From: Mercenaria mercenaria | Taxonomy: Eukaryota; Mollusca; Bivalvia; Venerida; Veneridae | Length of the DNA: 64,000 nt | Direction: 5' to 3' | Assembly: GCF_021730395.1 (NCBI RefSeq) | Contig: NC_069361.1 | Location: 78,935,001-78,999,000 of the forward strand | Shown: one piece after another, positions 32,455 to 43,410 of the stretch | How the letters are laid out: every line of letters begins with the position of its first letter | Numbering within the stretch: position 1 is the first letter of the stretch | Position numbers and translations under genes: made by a program | Notes under the pieces: model-generated | Database searches by the model: none | What the model was told of the DNA's origin: nothing | What the model saw: only the letters and a program-made list of their open reading frames with translations

Positions 32455-33009
32455 GATGTTGCCCCTCCCCACTGTGGGTTTGAAACCCTGTTTAGGGTGT
32501 AGAGTTCTTTCATGTGAGGAAACCATCCAGCTGGCTATTGGAAGGTTGGTGGTTCTGCCTAGATGCCCATCTGTGTCTGAAGTAATGCTTGGAGGGGCAA
32601 TTGGTGTCTTCCTCAACCACAAAAGTACTGCCTTGGTAGCCTAGTGGTAGAGCGTCCGCTTCGAGTGTGAGAGGTCATGGGTTCGATTCCCGGCCGCGTC
32701 ATACCAAAGACATAAAAAATGGTACTAGTAGCTTCCTCGCTTGGCGCTCAGCATTAAGAGGATAGTGCTAGGACTGGTCAGCCCAGTGTCAGTATAATGT
32801 GACTGGGTGGGGTATCATGCCACGTCAGCGTGATATTCCAGTGAGGCAGCACTATAAAGTTGGGCATTGTGCTCACTGCTACAAGTAGACACCATCGTTT
32901 ATATGACTGAAAAATTGTTGAAAAAGACATTAAACCCGAACACACTCAACCACAAAAGGCTGAAAAGTCACATGTGTCTATGTAATGTTTAACCCAACAA
33001 AAATAAATA
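32455..33009 (+). mobile_element. tRNA-SINE family A copy, interrupted
   Basis: The body CATGTGAGGAAACCATCCAG through ATGCTTGGAGGGGCAA (to 32625) resumes at 32945 with CCACAAAAGGCTGAAAAGTC and ends AACCCAACAAAAATAAA. The break holds another SINE. The tRNA head is decayed. Confidence 0.75.
32626..32944 (+). mobile_element. tRNA-derived SINE, family B, nested
   Basis: Box A-like TAGCCTAGTGGTAGAGCG and box B-like ATGGGTTCGATTCCCGGCC lead a body (ggggtatcatgccacgtcag) and the tail TTGTTGAAAAAGACATTAAA typical of molluscan V-type SINEs. A perfect 14-bp duplication CTCAACCACAAAAG flanks it (32612-32625, 32945-32958). Confidence 0.9.
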
Positions 33010-33075
33010 ATCATTGATTGTCCCAGTATAAGATATATATGCCATATAAATGTTTTGTTATTGTATGTTATACAG

Positions 33076-33194
33076 GATGTAGAAACAGGGAAATATTGTG
33101 CTGAGGAGAAGAATATCATATGTTCTGTACAACCAGAAGCTGGTCTTGGAATCTTATTTAATCATCATAGACTTCATGAAGGTGCACAGTTAAA
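33076..33194 (+). CDS. 2OG-Fe(II) oxygenase exon with distal histidine
   Basis: The acceptor gttatacag and donor gtaagtgt bound 119 bases: 39 codons plus two bases. It reads in phase from the exon ending at 29996. The segment PEAGLGILFNHHRLHEGAQL carries the family signature G.G.LF.H...HEG. The histidine of LHEG (about residue 34) is the third iron ligand. The 2-oxoglutarate-binding Lys/Arg, usually about ten residues on (in a KYxLRxDVxY-like strand), is not in this exon. I could not find the following exon between 33.2 and 37.6 kb, so the gene is incomplete here or the exon was lost or lies further on. Confidence 0.8.
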
Positions 33195-33225
33195 GTAAGT
33201 GTACACAAATAAATAATTTACATTC

Positions 33226-34508
33226 TTTAGCTCGACTATTCGAAGAATAAGTAGAGCTATCCTACTCACCACGGCGTCGGCGTCGGTGTCACACCCTGGT
33301 TAAGTTTTTCGTACCAGTCCACATTTTGACAAAGTCTTTTGAGATAAAGCTTTGAAACTTTCAACACTTGTTTACCATCACCATGTCCAGTTATAGGCAA
33401 GAGTACATAACTCTGTCAAGCATTTTGACTGAATTATGGCCCCTTTTGACTTAGAAATCTTGGTTAAGTTTTTCGTACCAGTTCATATTTTGACAAAGTC
33501 TTTTGAGATAAAGCTTTGAAACTTTCAACACTTGTTTACCATCACCATGTTCAGTTGTAGGCAAGAGTACATAACTCCATCAAGCATTTTGGTTGAATTA
33601 TGGCCCCTTTTTGACTTAGAAATCTCGGTTAAGTTTTTCGTACCAGTCCACATTTTGACAAACTCTTTTGAGATAAAGCTTTGAAACTTTCAACACTTGT
33701 TTACCATCACAATGTCCAGTTGTAGGCAAGAGTACATAACTCCATCAAGCATTTTGACTGAATTATGGCCCCTTTTGACTTAGAAATCTCGGTTAAGTTT
33801 TTCGTACCAGTTTATATTTTGTGTAAAGTGTTTGACATATGGCTTTGAAACTTTTATATCTTGTTCAGTATAATAGTCTCTATCAATAGGCAAGAGTACG
33901 TAACTCTCTCTTCTTTTTTGGCTGAATTATGGCCCTTTTTGAACTTGGAAATTGGTTCTGTTTTGTAAATGTCCATGTTTTGTCAAGACTATTTGACATA
34001 TGGCTTTTAAACTTTAAACTCTTGTTTATCATTATGATTTCCATCTGTAGGCAAGAGTACATAACTCTGACAATTATTTTGACTGAATTATGGCCCTTTT
34101 TGGACTTTGAAATTTGTTCAGTTTTTCTTACAAGTCAGCGTTTTGTCAAAACTGTTTGAACTGTGGCTTAGAAACTTTTAACACTAGTTTATCAACACAA
34201 TTTCCATCTGTAGGCAAGAGTACATAACTCTGTCAACTATTTTGACTGAATTATGGCCCTTTTTGGACTTAGGAATTAGTTAAATTTTTCATATAAGTCC
34301 ATGTTTTGCCTAACATATAACTTAACATATTTGCCATCATGGTCACACATTGCCATTTAGTGCAAGACTAATCGAAATCCACAAATACAGGAACATTTTT
34401 TGTTTAATCCATTTTTTTGTTTAGTCTGAAAATCTATGGAAATATTTTGACCCCATTCTTCAATCAATTCTTCGAATAGTCGAGCGCGCTGTCATCCGAC
34501 AGCTCTTG
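33226..34508 (+). mobile_element. Core-repeat element, GACTATTC ends but a different core
   Basis: It starts TTTAGCTCGACTATTCGAAG and ends GAATAGTCGAGCGCGCTGTC then CCGACAGCTCTTGTC, matching the ends at 5072-5862. The core is about seven monomers of about 164 bp (ggttaagtttttcgtaccag, aggcaagagtacataactc) with no resemblance to the core of that element. Confidence 0.75.
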
Positions 34509-35089
34509 TCTTATGGTTAAACTTCATTCCCCTGTCCCAAACCTTCGCTCTTCTGTCAGTGGAAAGAATGCAGAGTGGCCACTAAGACAGATAGACAGAT
34601 TTTCAACACTACATGTTTGAATCAAGCATCAAGAGTGATTAATATAAGTTGTAGAACTTGTTTCACAAGTCAGCTAAAATTAATTACTATAAATTAAAGT
34701 ATGTGGGTAAAAAGAGTTGCCATTTTGAATCCAAATATATTTTAGAAAAAAAATATGAAAAAAATAGTATCCTACAGGCTCGTAGTAGGGTGATGCTTTT
34801 AACAAAGGGGATATTCAAGTCTAGATATGTGCTTTTTAGACTTCTGTCACCACAAAAGTTTTTATTTTGCCTTAACGTTTAATCGGGATGTAATAATTAA
34901 ATAACACTTAAAATTAACTATCAGAATAATTATGAAACATTTAATATTTTAGTTATACATTTTGGAAGTAATTAATGTGGATCAAAATTTAGTGATGAAT
35001 TTGAGGCAGTGAAATACTTTAAACAGCAAAACCTTAAGAATTTGATAGAAATGTAGGAAAAATATTGAAAGTAAGCATTAATTCAACAG
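34509..35089. other. No gene seen
   Basis: This is AT-rich. I searched here for the missing last exon of the oxygenase and found none. Confidence 0.4.
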
Positions 35090-36905
35090 TGACAAAAACC
35101 TTGGAGGTTAGATGTAAAATAAAGAATATATGAAGCCATGAAAATGTCTAAGTAGACAGAAACCAAGGAATGTGAAATAGGTGAAGAGTAATGAATTATG
35201 AATGCAATGAAACTCTAAAAGACAGAACCTTATGTGAATGTGAAAATCTAGAACAGAATATGTATGTGAATGCATTAAACATTACAAAGACAGAACCTGG
35301 AGTATGTGAATGATAGTGAAACATAAGTACTGTATGTGAATGCATTAAACATTACAAAGACAGAAACCTTGGAGGTATGTAGAATATTAGTGAAGAGTAT
35401 ATGTATGTGAATGCATTGAAACATCTACAACAGACAGTACTGATTGAATGCATTGAAACATCTCAAAGACAGAAACCTTGAGTATGTAGAATATTAGGAA
35501 GTATATGTATGTGAATGCATTGAAACATCTACAACAGACAGAAACCTTGGAGGTATGTAGAATATTAGTGAAGAGTATATGTATGTGAATGCATTGAAAC
35601 ATCTACAACAGGCAGAAACCTTGGAGGTATGTAGAATATTAGTGAAGAGTATATGTATGTGAATGCATTAAAACATTTACAAAAGACAGAAATCTTGGAG
35701 GTATGTAGAATATTAGTGAAGAGTATATGTATGTGAATGCATTGAAACATCTACAACAGACAGATATCTTGGAGGTATGTAGAATATTAGTGAAGAGTAT
35801 ATGTATGTGAATGCATTGAAACATCTACAACAGACAGAAATCTTGCAGGTATGTAGAATATTAGTGAAGAGTATATGTATGTGAATGCATTAAAACATTT
35901 ACAAAAGACAGAAACCTTGGAGGTATGTAGAATATTAGTGAAGAGTATATGTATGTGAATGCATTGAAACATCTACAACAGACAGATATCTTGGAGGTAT
36001 GTAGAATATTAGTGAAGAGTATATGTATGTGAATGCATTGAAACATCTACAACAGACAGTACCTGTATGTGAATGCATTGAAACATCTGCAACAGACAGA
36101 AACCTTGGAGGTATGTAGAATATTAGTGAAGAGTATATGTATGTGAATGCATTAAAACATTTACAAAAGACAGAAACCTTGGAGGTATGTAGAATATTAG
36201 TGAAGAGTATATGTATGTGAATGCATTGAAACATCTACAACAGACAGAAACCTTGGAGGTATGTAGAATATTAGTGAAGAGTATATGTATGTGAATGCAT
36301 TGAAACATCTACAACAGACAGTACCTGTATGTGAATGCATTGAAACATCTACAGCAGACAGAAACCTTGGAGGTATGTAGAATATTAGTGAAGAGTATAT
36401 GTATGTGAATGCATTGAAACATCTGCAACAGACAGTACCTGTATGTGAATGCATTGAAACATCTACAACAGACAGAAACCTTGGAGGTATGTAGAATATT
36501 AGTGAAGAGTATATGTATGTGAATGCGTTGAAACATCTACAACAGACAGACACCTTGGAGGTATGTAGAATATTAGTGAAGAGTATATGTATGTGAATGC
36601 GTTGAAACATTTACAACAGACAGAAACCTTGGAGGTATGTAGAATTTCAATGACAAATATGTGAAGGCATTAAGATGTTAACAGGCAGAAACTTTAAGAG
36701 TCAGTCGTATGCAAAAACTCAATGAAAAGAATGCGAAGGCATTGAAACTTTTGCAACAGGTTGAAACCTTGGAGGTATGTAGAATCTCTGTGAAGAGTAT
36801 GTGATGGCAGTCACACTTTTACGACAGGCAGAAACCATTTAGGTATGTAAAATCTCAGTGGAAAATATGTGAAGGCAGTGAAATTTTCACAATGGGCAGA
36901 AACCT
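35090..36905 (+). repeat. 74-bp minisatellite array
   Basis: A head-to-tail array of a 74-base unit (gcattgaaacatctacaaca, gacagaaaccttggaggtat, gtagaatattagtgaagagt, atatgtatgtgaat). Units from about 35480 to 36640 are nearly identical. Units before about 35450 and after about 36640 are diverged, as expected for unequal exchange. Shortened units lacking the middle part (acagtacctgtatgtgaatg) recur around 36060, 36320 and 36435. Every full unit contains TTGGAG-GTATGT, a splice-donor-like sequence. The many minus-strand ORFs here are by-products. Confidence 0.9.
36721..36774 (+). CDS. Candidate TPR exon at the array edge
   Basis: A diverged array unit reads in one frame NEKNAKALKLLQQVETLE and stops at GAG-gtatgt, a consensus donor. 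Joined in phase 0 to 37635 it gives a continuous TPR-like helix pair, with A, L and G/N positions fitting, similar to the TPR of FBXO9-type proteins. The upstream exon boundary is unclear and the neighbouring units do not stay open. It may be the ancestral exon from which the minisatellite grew, or a decayed piece. Confidence 0.4.
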
Positions 36906-36984
36906 GGAGGTATGCCATGATTGATAAATGACCTTTTAGGGTGGCTAGGAAAATGATATTAATAGATATTTCTCTGACTTTGAA

Positions 36985-37150
36985 CAGTTAAGTTCTGACT
37001 TACTAGCTAGTCACTGCTATGAGTTCAAAACAGTGTTGGGGTTGTGGAATTCTTCCATTTGTGGAAGCCATGAAGCTGCAAATCTGTGCCTGATATAATG
37101 TCTAGAAAAACACCTTGTTTTTTCCTCAATTATTGAGATTCAAAAGATGA
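36985..37150 (+). mobile_element. Decayed SINE family A
   Basis: TTCCATTTGTGGAAGCCATG aligns with the CTTCATGTGAGGAAGCCATC core of family A. The surrounding order (title-like tcaaaacagtgttgggg before, tgcctgatataatg after) follows it, with heavy divergence. Confidence 0.4.
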
Positions 37151-37634
37151 TAATATTGACCCAGATTGTGTGGTTGTGATTTAAAATCTACCATTTCTTG
37201 GATATTAACACTTGCAAAAGCTAGCAAAGTGTTAAGCAAATGCAGAATTAACCAGCACTCTTACATCTCCTTCCCATTTACAACCCATTTTTATCAGATA
37301 TTAATTTTCTTATTACTGGTATTATAAGTCATTAGTTTGATCTTAAAGTGATGAAATATCTTCCTTTGCTTGAATTTGTCATAACACTAGGGGCAGGGCA
37401 AAATTTCTATATAAATAGATAAAAACAGTTAGAGATATAAATTTCAATGGTGAAAAATACTTATCTGGTAACTTACTAAGTTTGACCCATTTGTTTAATG
37501 AAAACACATGAATCCATATTCCTCGCAAGGGTAATCACTAAACCAAACTTTTCTGCACCTAATGAGTATGATTTAACCAAGTTTGACTGTATTTTAATAG
37601 AAATATCCTTTTAAAAAGGAATTATTTGTTTCAG
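37151..37634. other. Intron-like sequence
   Basis: There is no coding signal. It ends in a good acceptor, tatttgtttcag, before the exon at 37635. Confidence 0.45.
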
Positions 37635-37715
37635 AATGGAGGAGAATGTATGAAGGCAGCAGAACTGTACAGACGAGCATTTAAACTGGCTCCAGAGCTA
37701 GAGAACTTTTGTTGA
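37635..37715 (+). CDS. TPR helix-B exon, last exon of a gene or gene fragment
   Basis: After tttgtttcag the frame reads NGGECMKAAELYRRAFKLAP then ELENFC and TGA. The spacing A-x3-Y-x2-A-x4-P is the TPR helix-B pattern, and YRRA.KL.PELE resembles the single TPR of FBXO9-like proteins (YRRAMQLVPDIE in the vertebrate protein, from memory). Either it is a true C-terminus 26 residues into the exon, or the exon is a relic ended by a stop. It is on the same strand as, and downstream of, the oxygenase exons, but I have no direct evidence of one transcript. Confidence 0.5.
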   Translation, partial: NGGECMKAAELYRRAFKLAPELENFC

Positions 37716-37902
37716 CGCAGGAGACTGACAGTGTTCATATTATTCACAGTATCAGGTGGATGGACCTCTTTCACAGGTCAAGTCAAAAAGATGCGTCATC
37801 CCTCTGACAGAGAAAAAATTGTTTTTGTTCATATTTGTAATGCAAGAAGAATGTGATAATTATAATATTATATATATATATTTTTATATGGGTATTTTTG
37901 CT

Positions 37903-38120
37903 TTTAGCTCACCTGAGCATGAAGTGCTCATTAGCATTGTTGGATGTCCATTGTCTGGCAAATACAAATATTCTAAACTACCCAGCCAACTTAAACCGAA
38001 GTTCACCTGAATGGTCATTGGGTAATCCTCTTTCAGACATCTGTGAATCCAGGTTATCAGGAAGGATTCTAGTTGCCATGGCAACCAAATTTAAAGAAAA
38101 GCTATAAAAAATGTTCCTTG
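37903..38120 (+). repeat. 5' end of a core-repeat element
   Basis: CTTTTAGCTCACCTGAGCAT continues GAAGTGCTCA, an imperfect hairpin, matching the inverse of the terminus at 23600-23634. The body decays after about 200 bp. Confidence 0.55.
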
Positions 38121-39180
38121 AAGACCAGCTGGCTTAATTCTGAAATAGTTTGTTTTTTTGCAGAAATGTTCCTTTGCTTCATGGAAAACTTCAAAATCTT
38201 CTTTTCTGAAACTACTGGCTCATTTACAATAATGTTCCTAAAATGACCTTCTACCAAAATTGCTTTAAATCTTTGCTTTTTTTTTTAACAAACTTACATG
38301 TAGCTGCCAGGGATTGGGTTAGTTTTCTTTAGATTACTAGTTTCCTCTAGATGACTATTTGGAAAAAAGGAAAAATTGAAAAATCTGCTTCTTTGAAACT
38401 GAAACTGCTTGTCTGATTTCAAAATTATTTGACAGCAGTGTTCCTAAGATGACTATCTATCAAATTCCTTCAAGTAATATTGATTTGTTATTAAAGAATA
38501 ACTGCCTGGGGTGTAGGGCTAGTTTTCTCTGCTCTGTATGGCTATAATTAAGGAAAATATAAAAAAATCTACTCTTCTGAAAGTGCTTGTCCAAATAAAA
38601 AGTAACTTAACACAGATGTAACTTGTGTGACTCTACCAGATTCCTTCAAGCTGCCCACATACATAACCCTCCCCACACCTCCACCATAAAGAAGTGGATG
38701 AAGTAGGGAGGACTGTTTCATGGCCATGTATGCCACCAATACAGTAGGTTGGCGTGAACCTGTTTTGATAGTGTTAAAAAAGCGGGAATTAACATTCACT
38801 TAAAGGTCCATAGACTTACAGTGATTTATTATGTGTGTGTGAATTAAGTGTAACACTGTTTTGGTATATCATTTCTATTCTGAAATTTCTTTCATATAAA
38901 ATGATATATCAAATGTGGTAGCACTCTTTCTTAGGGGCTGTATGTTGGTGAATATGTCAATGTGACATCAGTATGCAGCGTTTTAACAGATGTGCATTGA
39001 TTTTTGGTATCAAAATCTGTTTCTGACACATTTAAAGAGCATGCACAGATATGTTCTTTCTCTTTAACTACTTTCTCAAATCTGAAATACCCCTTTCTTG
39101 TCACAGTCAAAAAGAGTTTAATTCAGTTTAGTGTCATGGGTCTGTTTCACAGAAGCACACTTTGGAAAAATTATATGCTT
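38121..39180. other. No gene; old repeat decay
   Basis: Loosely repeating text (a tgtccgattt...aaattccttcaa theme at about 38210, 38400 and 38580) suggests an old tandem element. There is no coding signal. Confidence 0.35.
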
Positions 39181-39388
39181 TTAACCCTTATCATGCTGGA
39201 CACAATTGATTCTGCCTTTGCTACCAGTGTAGATCATGATCAACCTAACATGCAGTCTAATCAAGATCTGCACTGTTCACCATTCAGGCAGTATCTTTTT
39301 GGTAAGCACCCCATTTAACAGTGAATGGTACTGTCCAAATTGAAAGATGGACAAATTCATTATAGAAATTTAGCATGGTAAGGGTTAA
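39181..39388. mobile_element. TTAA-flanked piggyBac-like MITE, copy 2
   Basis: TTAA-CCCTTATCATGCTGG at the left and AGCATGGTAAGGG-TTAA at the right. The interior (ccattcaggcagtatctttt) aligns with copy 1 at 9747. Confidence 0.75.
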
Positions 39389-39929
39389 TAGAGATGTTTT
39401 ACATAAATCAAAGATTTGTTAAACAGAATGATAATTATTTCACATTAGTATCCCAATGTTTTGTTGTTGCTGATTCCATGAGGTGTTTACATATTTAAGA
39501 ACATATATTTAAGAATTGTATAAGATTTGACTCTGGGTGTGGCTGTGAGTTGTTGGGTGGGGATAAAACTTTCTTGCATAAAGAACTTCTGTACATTGTG
39601 TATGCTTATCTGTGTTCTAGTAATGTAGTGGGAAGGATGTCCTGATAAAATCTCAGGACGAGGTGCTTGAAATAAAGGTCAGAAACCTTATATACCGGTA
39701 GATAAGGTGACAGGATGGGTCATTACTGTTTCATAATAGTATTATAAACCACTAAACAAAATTCAGTTTGTAAGTTCAAGTGAACTTTATCTGTTCTTCT
39801 GTCTCAGTGTACTTAGCATACAAGGTTGTTGTTTGTTGCTGTAAATCAAGACCTTTTTCCTATTATATTTATCTCGATGCTGAACTGTTTATGCTTTTGG
39901 AGTTAAGATCATTTCAAATGGCCTTCATG
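39389..39929. other. No gene seen
   Basis: There is no coding signal or recognised repeat. Confidence 0.4.
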
Positions 39930-40140
39930 GATGAATGGGTCAGGTCACTCGCTTTGAATCACTTGCCCTTCATTTCTGTTCGTTCAAGTCAATCTTCGGT
40001 CTTAATGTGGGTAAACCATCCAGGTGTATTATGAAAGGTCGGTGGTTCTACCCAAGTTTAAGTCCTAAAGGATACAGTTAAGGTTGAAAAGTTGCCATAG
40101 GACCTGAACTGCGTCGACACAAAGCCAATCTAACAATAAC
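39930..40140 (+). mobile_element. SINE family A, diverged
   Basis: The text GGTCACTCGCTTTGAATCAC, AAACCATCCAGGTGTATTAT and GAAAGGTCGGTGGTTCTACC follows the order of family A. The head and tail are decayed. Confidence 0.65.
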
Positions 40141-41792
40141 GCAACTTTGAACTTTCCTGTTCATAACTCATTTAGACCCCTATAATATAAAATGAACTCG
40201 GTAATCTTTTGAAGGCATTTTTATTATTACTTATTACTTTTGTTATTAGTGATCTTGTATATTAACAATCTTTTTCGTATATTATTTATCTTTAATATTA
40301 GAATACCATTAACACATAGCAAAGAAAATAATCTTGAAAGTTACAGTGATTTTTTGTACAAATGAATATATGTCTAACTTAAAATATGTATATACGTCAA
40401 TCTATTTACAACAGCACATAAACTATCACATGTTTAAAATAATGGATCTATGAACTTTTTTTTTGCTTGTAGATGTTAGAATCATTCTTTTGATATTTCT
40501 TCAGGCGGGGGACCCATAATGACATTTGACAACTCCCTCGTGATTACATATCATTAGTATACAATTTCATTATCTCCCGGGCATATAACTGGAAATTATT
40601 TTTCATAACAAACCGAGAATCTCATTTGCATAATGGGAACATGTAAACAAACGGAAATTGATGATCGTCATTACAGGTCCATTACCTTAACGTAGAAATA
40701 ACAAACAAAGTACCACTAAAACATAGGTCAGCAATATCTTAAACAAGCAATTGATCTTCAATTGTTAAAAAGTATAATTATGCACATTTTACTACAAATA
40801 ACAGGCCTGAGATCGAGTTAGAAATCAGAATCCTGACAGTGTAATTTCTGAAGCAATGAAATATTCATTTCCTATAAATTCAGAAATATCTGGTCCTTGG
40901 GTAAAATGTACTACTATTTTGTATGTCTGTATCACCCTGAAAATGAAATGGCTGGAGAGCTGCTACACACTAGGAGGCCTAGCACTTGATGGTGGTGTTA
41001 GATTACTGTACTCCTCATCAGTATGTCGCAGGTTAAAACTGCACCAGAGGCAAAATATAACTGTCAAAAATAAAGTTTATTGCAAACATGAAATTGTTAA
41101 GCATTTTTACTGGCAGTATTTTATCTCTTGTTTGAAATTGCCTGTTGTTTTTACCGTGCCTTTCTTACATGTAACTACTGGAACAGGAAATTCTTATTTA
41201 TGAATCGCAAATTACATTTTGATGGAATATCTTTTGTAACTTATTTTGTTACTCGCTTAAAATATGAATCATATTAACAGGTACCAATAGCAATTTAATC
41301 TGAGACTTTCAAAATTATGTAGAATTGAAATCACACATCTTCGCATATGTAGTTGTTGATATATTGTCACCATGGTGCACACAGTGATAAATGCTTCTTT
41401 ATGTGAGTGAAGTTATCCACTTGACTAGCTGCATGTGAAAAGTTAATATTATTTCAGAGGAAAACTTGTCTTTTAAATGTAAATGTCTATTTTGCTATGC
41501 CATGGTTCATGTACATGTACTATTAATGTTTTTCACATACATATTTTTTTACATTTATGTTTTCTGTTGCATGTGTTATTATTTTATACCTGCCATTTTA
41601 TTTTGAATAAAATATTTTCTTTTTTAGCGATGATTCTGTACATTTGTTAGTTATGATTTTATACTTTTTCATTTGTTTCTAGTATAATTCTAGTCGGAAA
41701 AATTAAATACAAACAAATGTAACAGCCATTACTAGGAAAGTCAAAGAAGTGGTTCTTTTAAGTGGTTCTTTTAAGTGGTCTTTATTCACAGG
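40141..41792. other. No gene seen
   Basis: This is a long AT-rich stretch. The 115-codon plus-strand frame at 40856-41203 has no protein-like pattern I can name and no splice context. AATAAA at about 41604 could end a plus-strand transcript. Confidence 0.35.
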
Positions 41793-42136
41793 TTAAAGGT
41801 CCATTACTAAGGGAAAGTGAGTTGGCAATTTTTTTCATAGCCAGTGCATAGACTTCTGCAAGACACTAAATAATGAAGATTGGCAGGTCAAAATTTACAG
41901 AAGGTCTTTGGAACTCAAAGAAATGTATGTGTATTATGTTGAAATTTCAATGAATCGACAGAATGACCCCCCAGGTCTTTTTAACTTTCTTCATACTTCA
42001 TAGAAAAATAATTGTACATACTGCGATTTATTTCGAATTTCTACATACCAACTTTCATTTTCCAATAAAATGAAATAGTTTCTGTGCTTTTTAAAAGAAA
42101 TTAAAATGTTCACTTTCCTTAGTATTGGACCTTTAA
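41793..42136. mobile_element. TTAA-flanked MITE with AGGTCCA ends, copy 1
   Basis: TTAA-AGGTCCATTACTAAGG at the left and CCTTAGTATTGGACCT-TTAA at the right. The interior is almost identical to the copy at 59228, so the family moved recently. The ends do not match the CCCTT-type family, so it is a second TTAA-targeting lineage (Kolobok- or piggyBac-related; undecided). Confidence 0.8.
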
Positions 42137-42827
42137 AGTACATTTTAACCAGTGCAGATATTTAAAGACTGTGACTAAAAAACAGATCTGGTGCACCTGT
42201 GATATATTACAGACTTCAGTATATACCGGATTCAAGCAATTTGAATGACAAGTATCTTTAATGTAAATATTTTGTAACCATAGTAATCCTAACCCTAACT
42301 TTTAGTCAGTATATTATACATATTATACAATAAATGCGCGTGGACATGCAAAAATGTACATAAGATAATGATTTTGTGACATGTCCAGAACAATTGCACC
42401 AGATCTGTAATGAGAAACATTGATATTTAAATCTGTAATTGAAGTAGTAGAGCCAGATGGTTCACATGTCGCCTTTAGCTCTGGGTTGACTATACTGGAA
42501 TAGTAAAGAGAACTTTACCGCATTCTAGTTTAATATTTCAGTTCTGAGATCCATCAGTTTAAAGCATGTAATTTTTAACAATGAACATCTGAAAACAATA
42601 ACATTTTTTTTCCAAACTTAATGTTCTGGAAATATTAAAACAAACTGAATAGATTATAGTAAAAAGCAAAATATTCTTGCAAGCATGCATACATGTATAA
42701 TATCATCTTCTTGCCAACAAATAAAAAAGTTTAAACACATTATTGGTTTTATTCTCAATAATAAAAAGAAGTTTTAGTATCATTAAAGACTTTTTATCAA
42801 AAAAGGACAAAGCAGTAACAATATAGA
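42137..42827. other. No gene seen
   Basis: This is AT-rich with no coding signal. Confidence 0.4.
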
Positions 42828-43062
42828 CTCTTGGTTGCTGTGAAATCATTAATTTTCGTCAGGGGACGAATTTTCGTGGGTTTTGTGGTTGTGTCAGTCA
42901 AGAAAATAAAATCCCAACAAACAAGGAAAAAAACCTATATAATTTTACATATATCTTCTTATTACATTTGGAAATCCACATCTATAAGCCTACCTCAACC
43001 TCCCAGAAATAGCCCTTTGGATCAGAACTAGAAAATTTGATGCCCACGAAATTAAAGGAGTT
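42828..43062. mobile_element. MITE, TGTGAAATCATTAATTTTCG family
   Basis: The left end GCTGTGAAATCATTAATTTT is followed by TTTTGTGGTTGTGTCAGTCA. Near the right end GATGCCCACGAAATTAAAGG is the decayed inverse. It is the same family as the better-preserved copy at 51783. Confidence 0.65.
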
Positions 43063-43410
43063 GACACTGATAAAAAGTAGGTTTTATTACAATAAAACAC
43101 GCTAAAAAAGAACTTGTTTCTTAAAAATCTATAATTCCTTTCTAAAACAAAGGAATAAAAATGTAACCTTCTGTTTAAAATACTCAAAGCGACAGGTTAC
43201 TGGTTTACTATGGTGTTATTAGCTTTTTTAAACACTCAAAATTAGAGTAGAACGTATACGGTATTTTAATAATTATGTTCTTAAAATGATAAAAAGTAAA
43301 ATGAGAATAAAAAATCTCAAAACACATTTCGTATGCATAAAAATGACAACTCCAGGAGTATTGAAATAAAACGCTCAGTGGAGTATGATATAAAAATTCT
43401 AGATCTTATT

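Noticed and set aside
35387-36610. Many overlapping minus-strand ORFs with a repeated MFQCIHIHILFTNILHTSK peptide, resembling a repeat protein
   Set aside because: They are the complement of a 74-bp non-coding minisatellite. 74 is not a multiple of 3, so successive units fall in different frames, and no splice or start context supports them.
35480-36640. CRISPR-like regular repeat
   Set aside because: The units are directly adjacent with no unique spacers, and the DNA is clearly eukaryotic.
40856-41203. 115-codon plus-strand ORF
   Set aside because: There is no recognisable motif, no start context and no splice or poly(A) support; its composition is typical of chance frames in AT-rich DNA.
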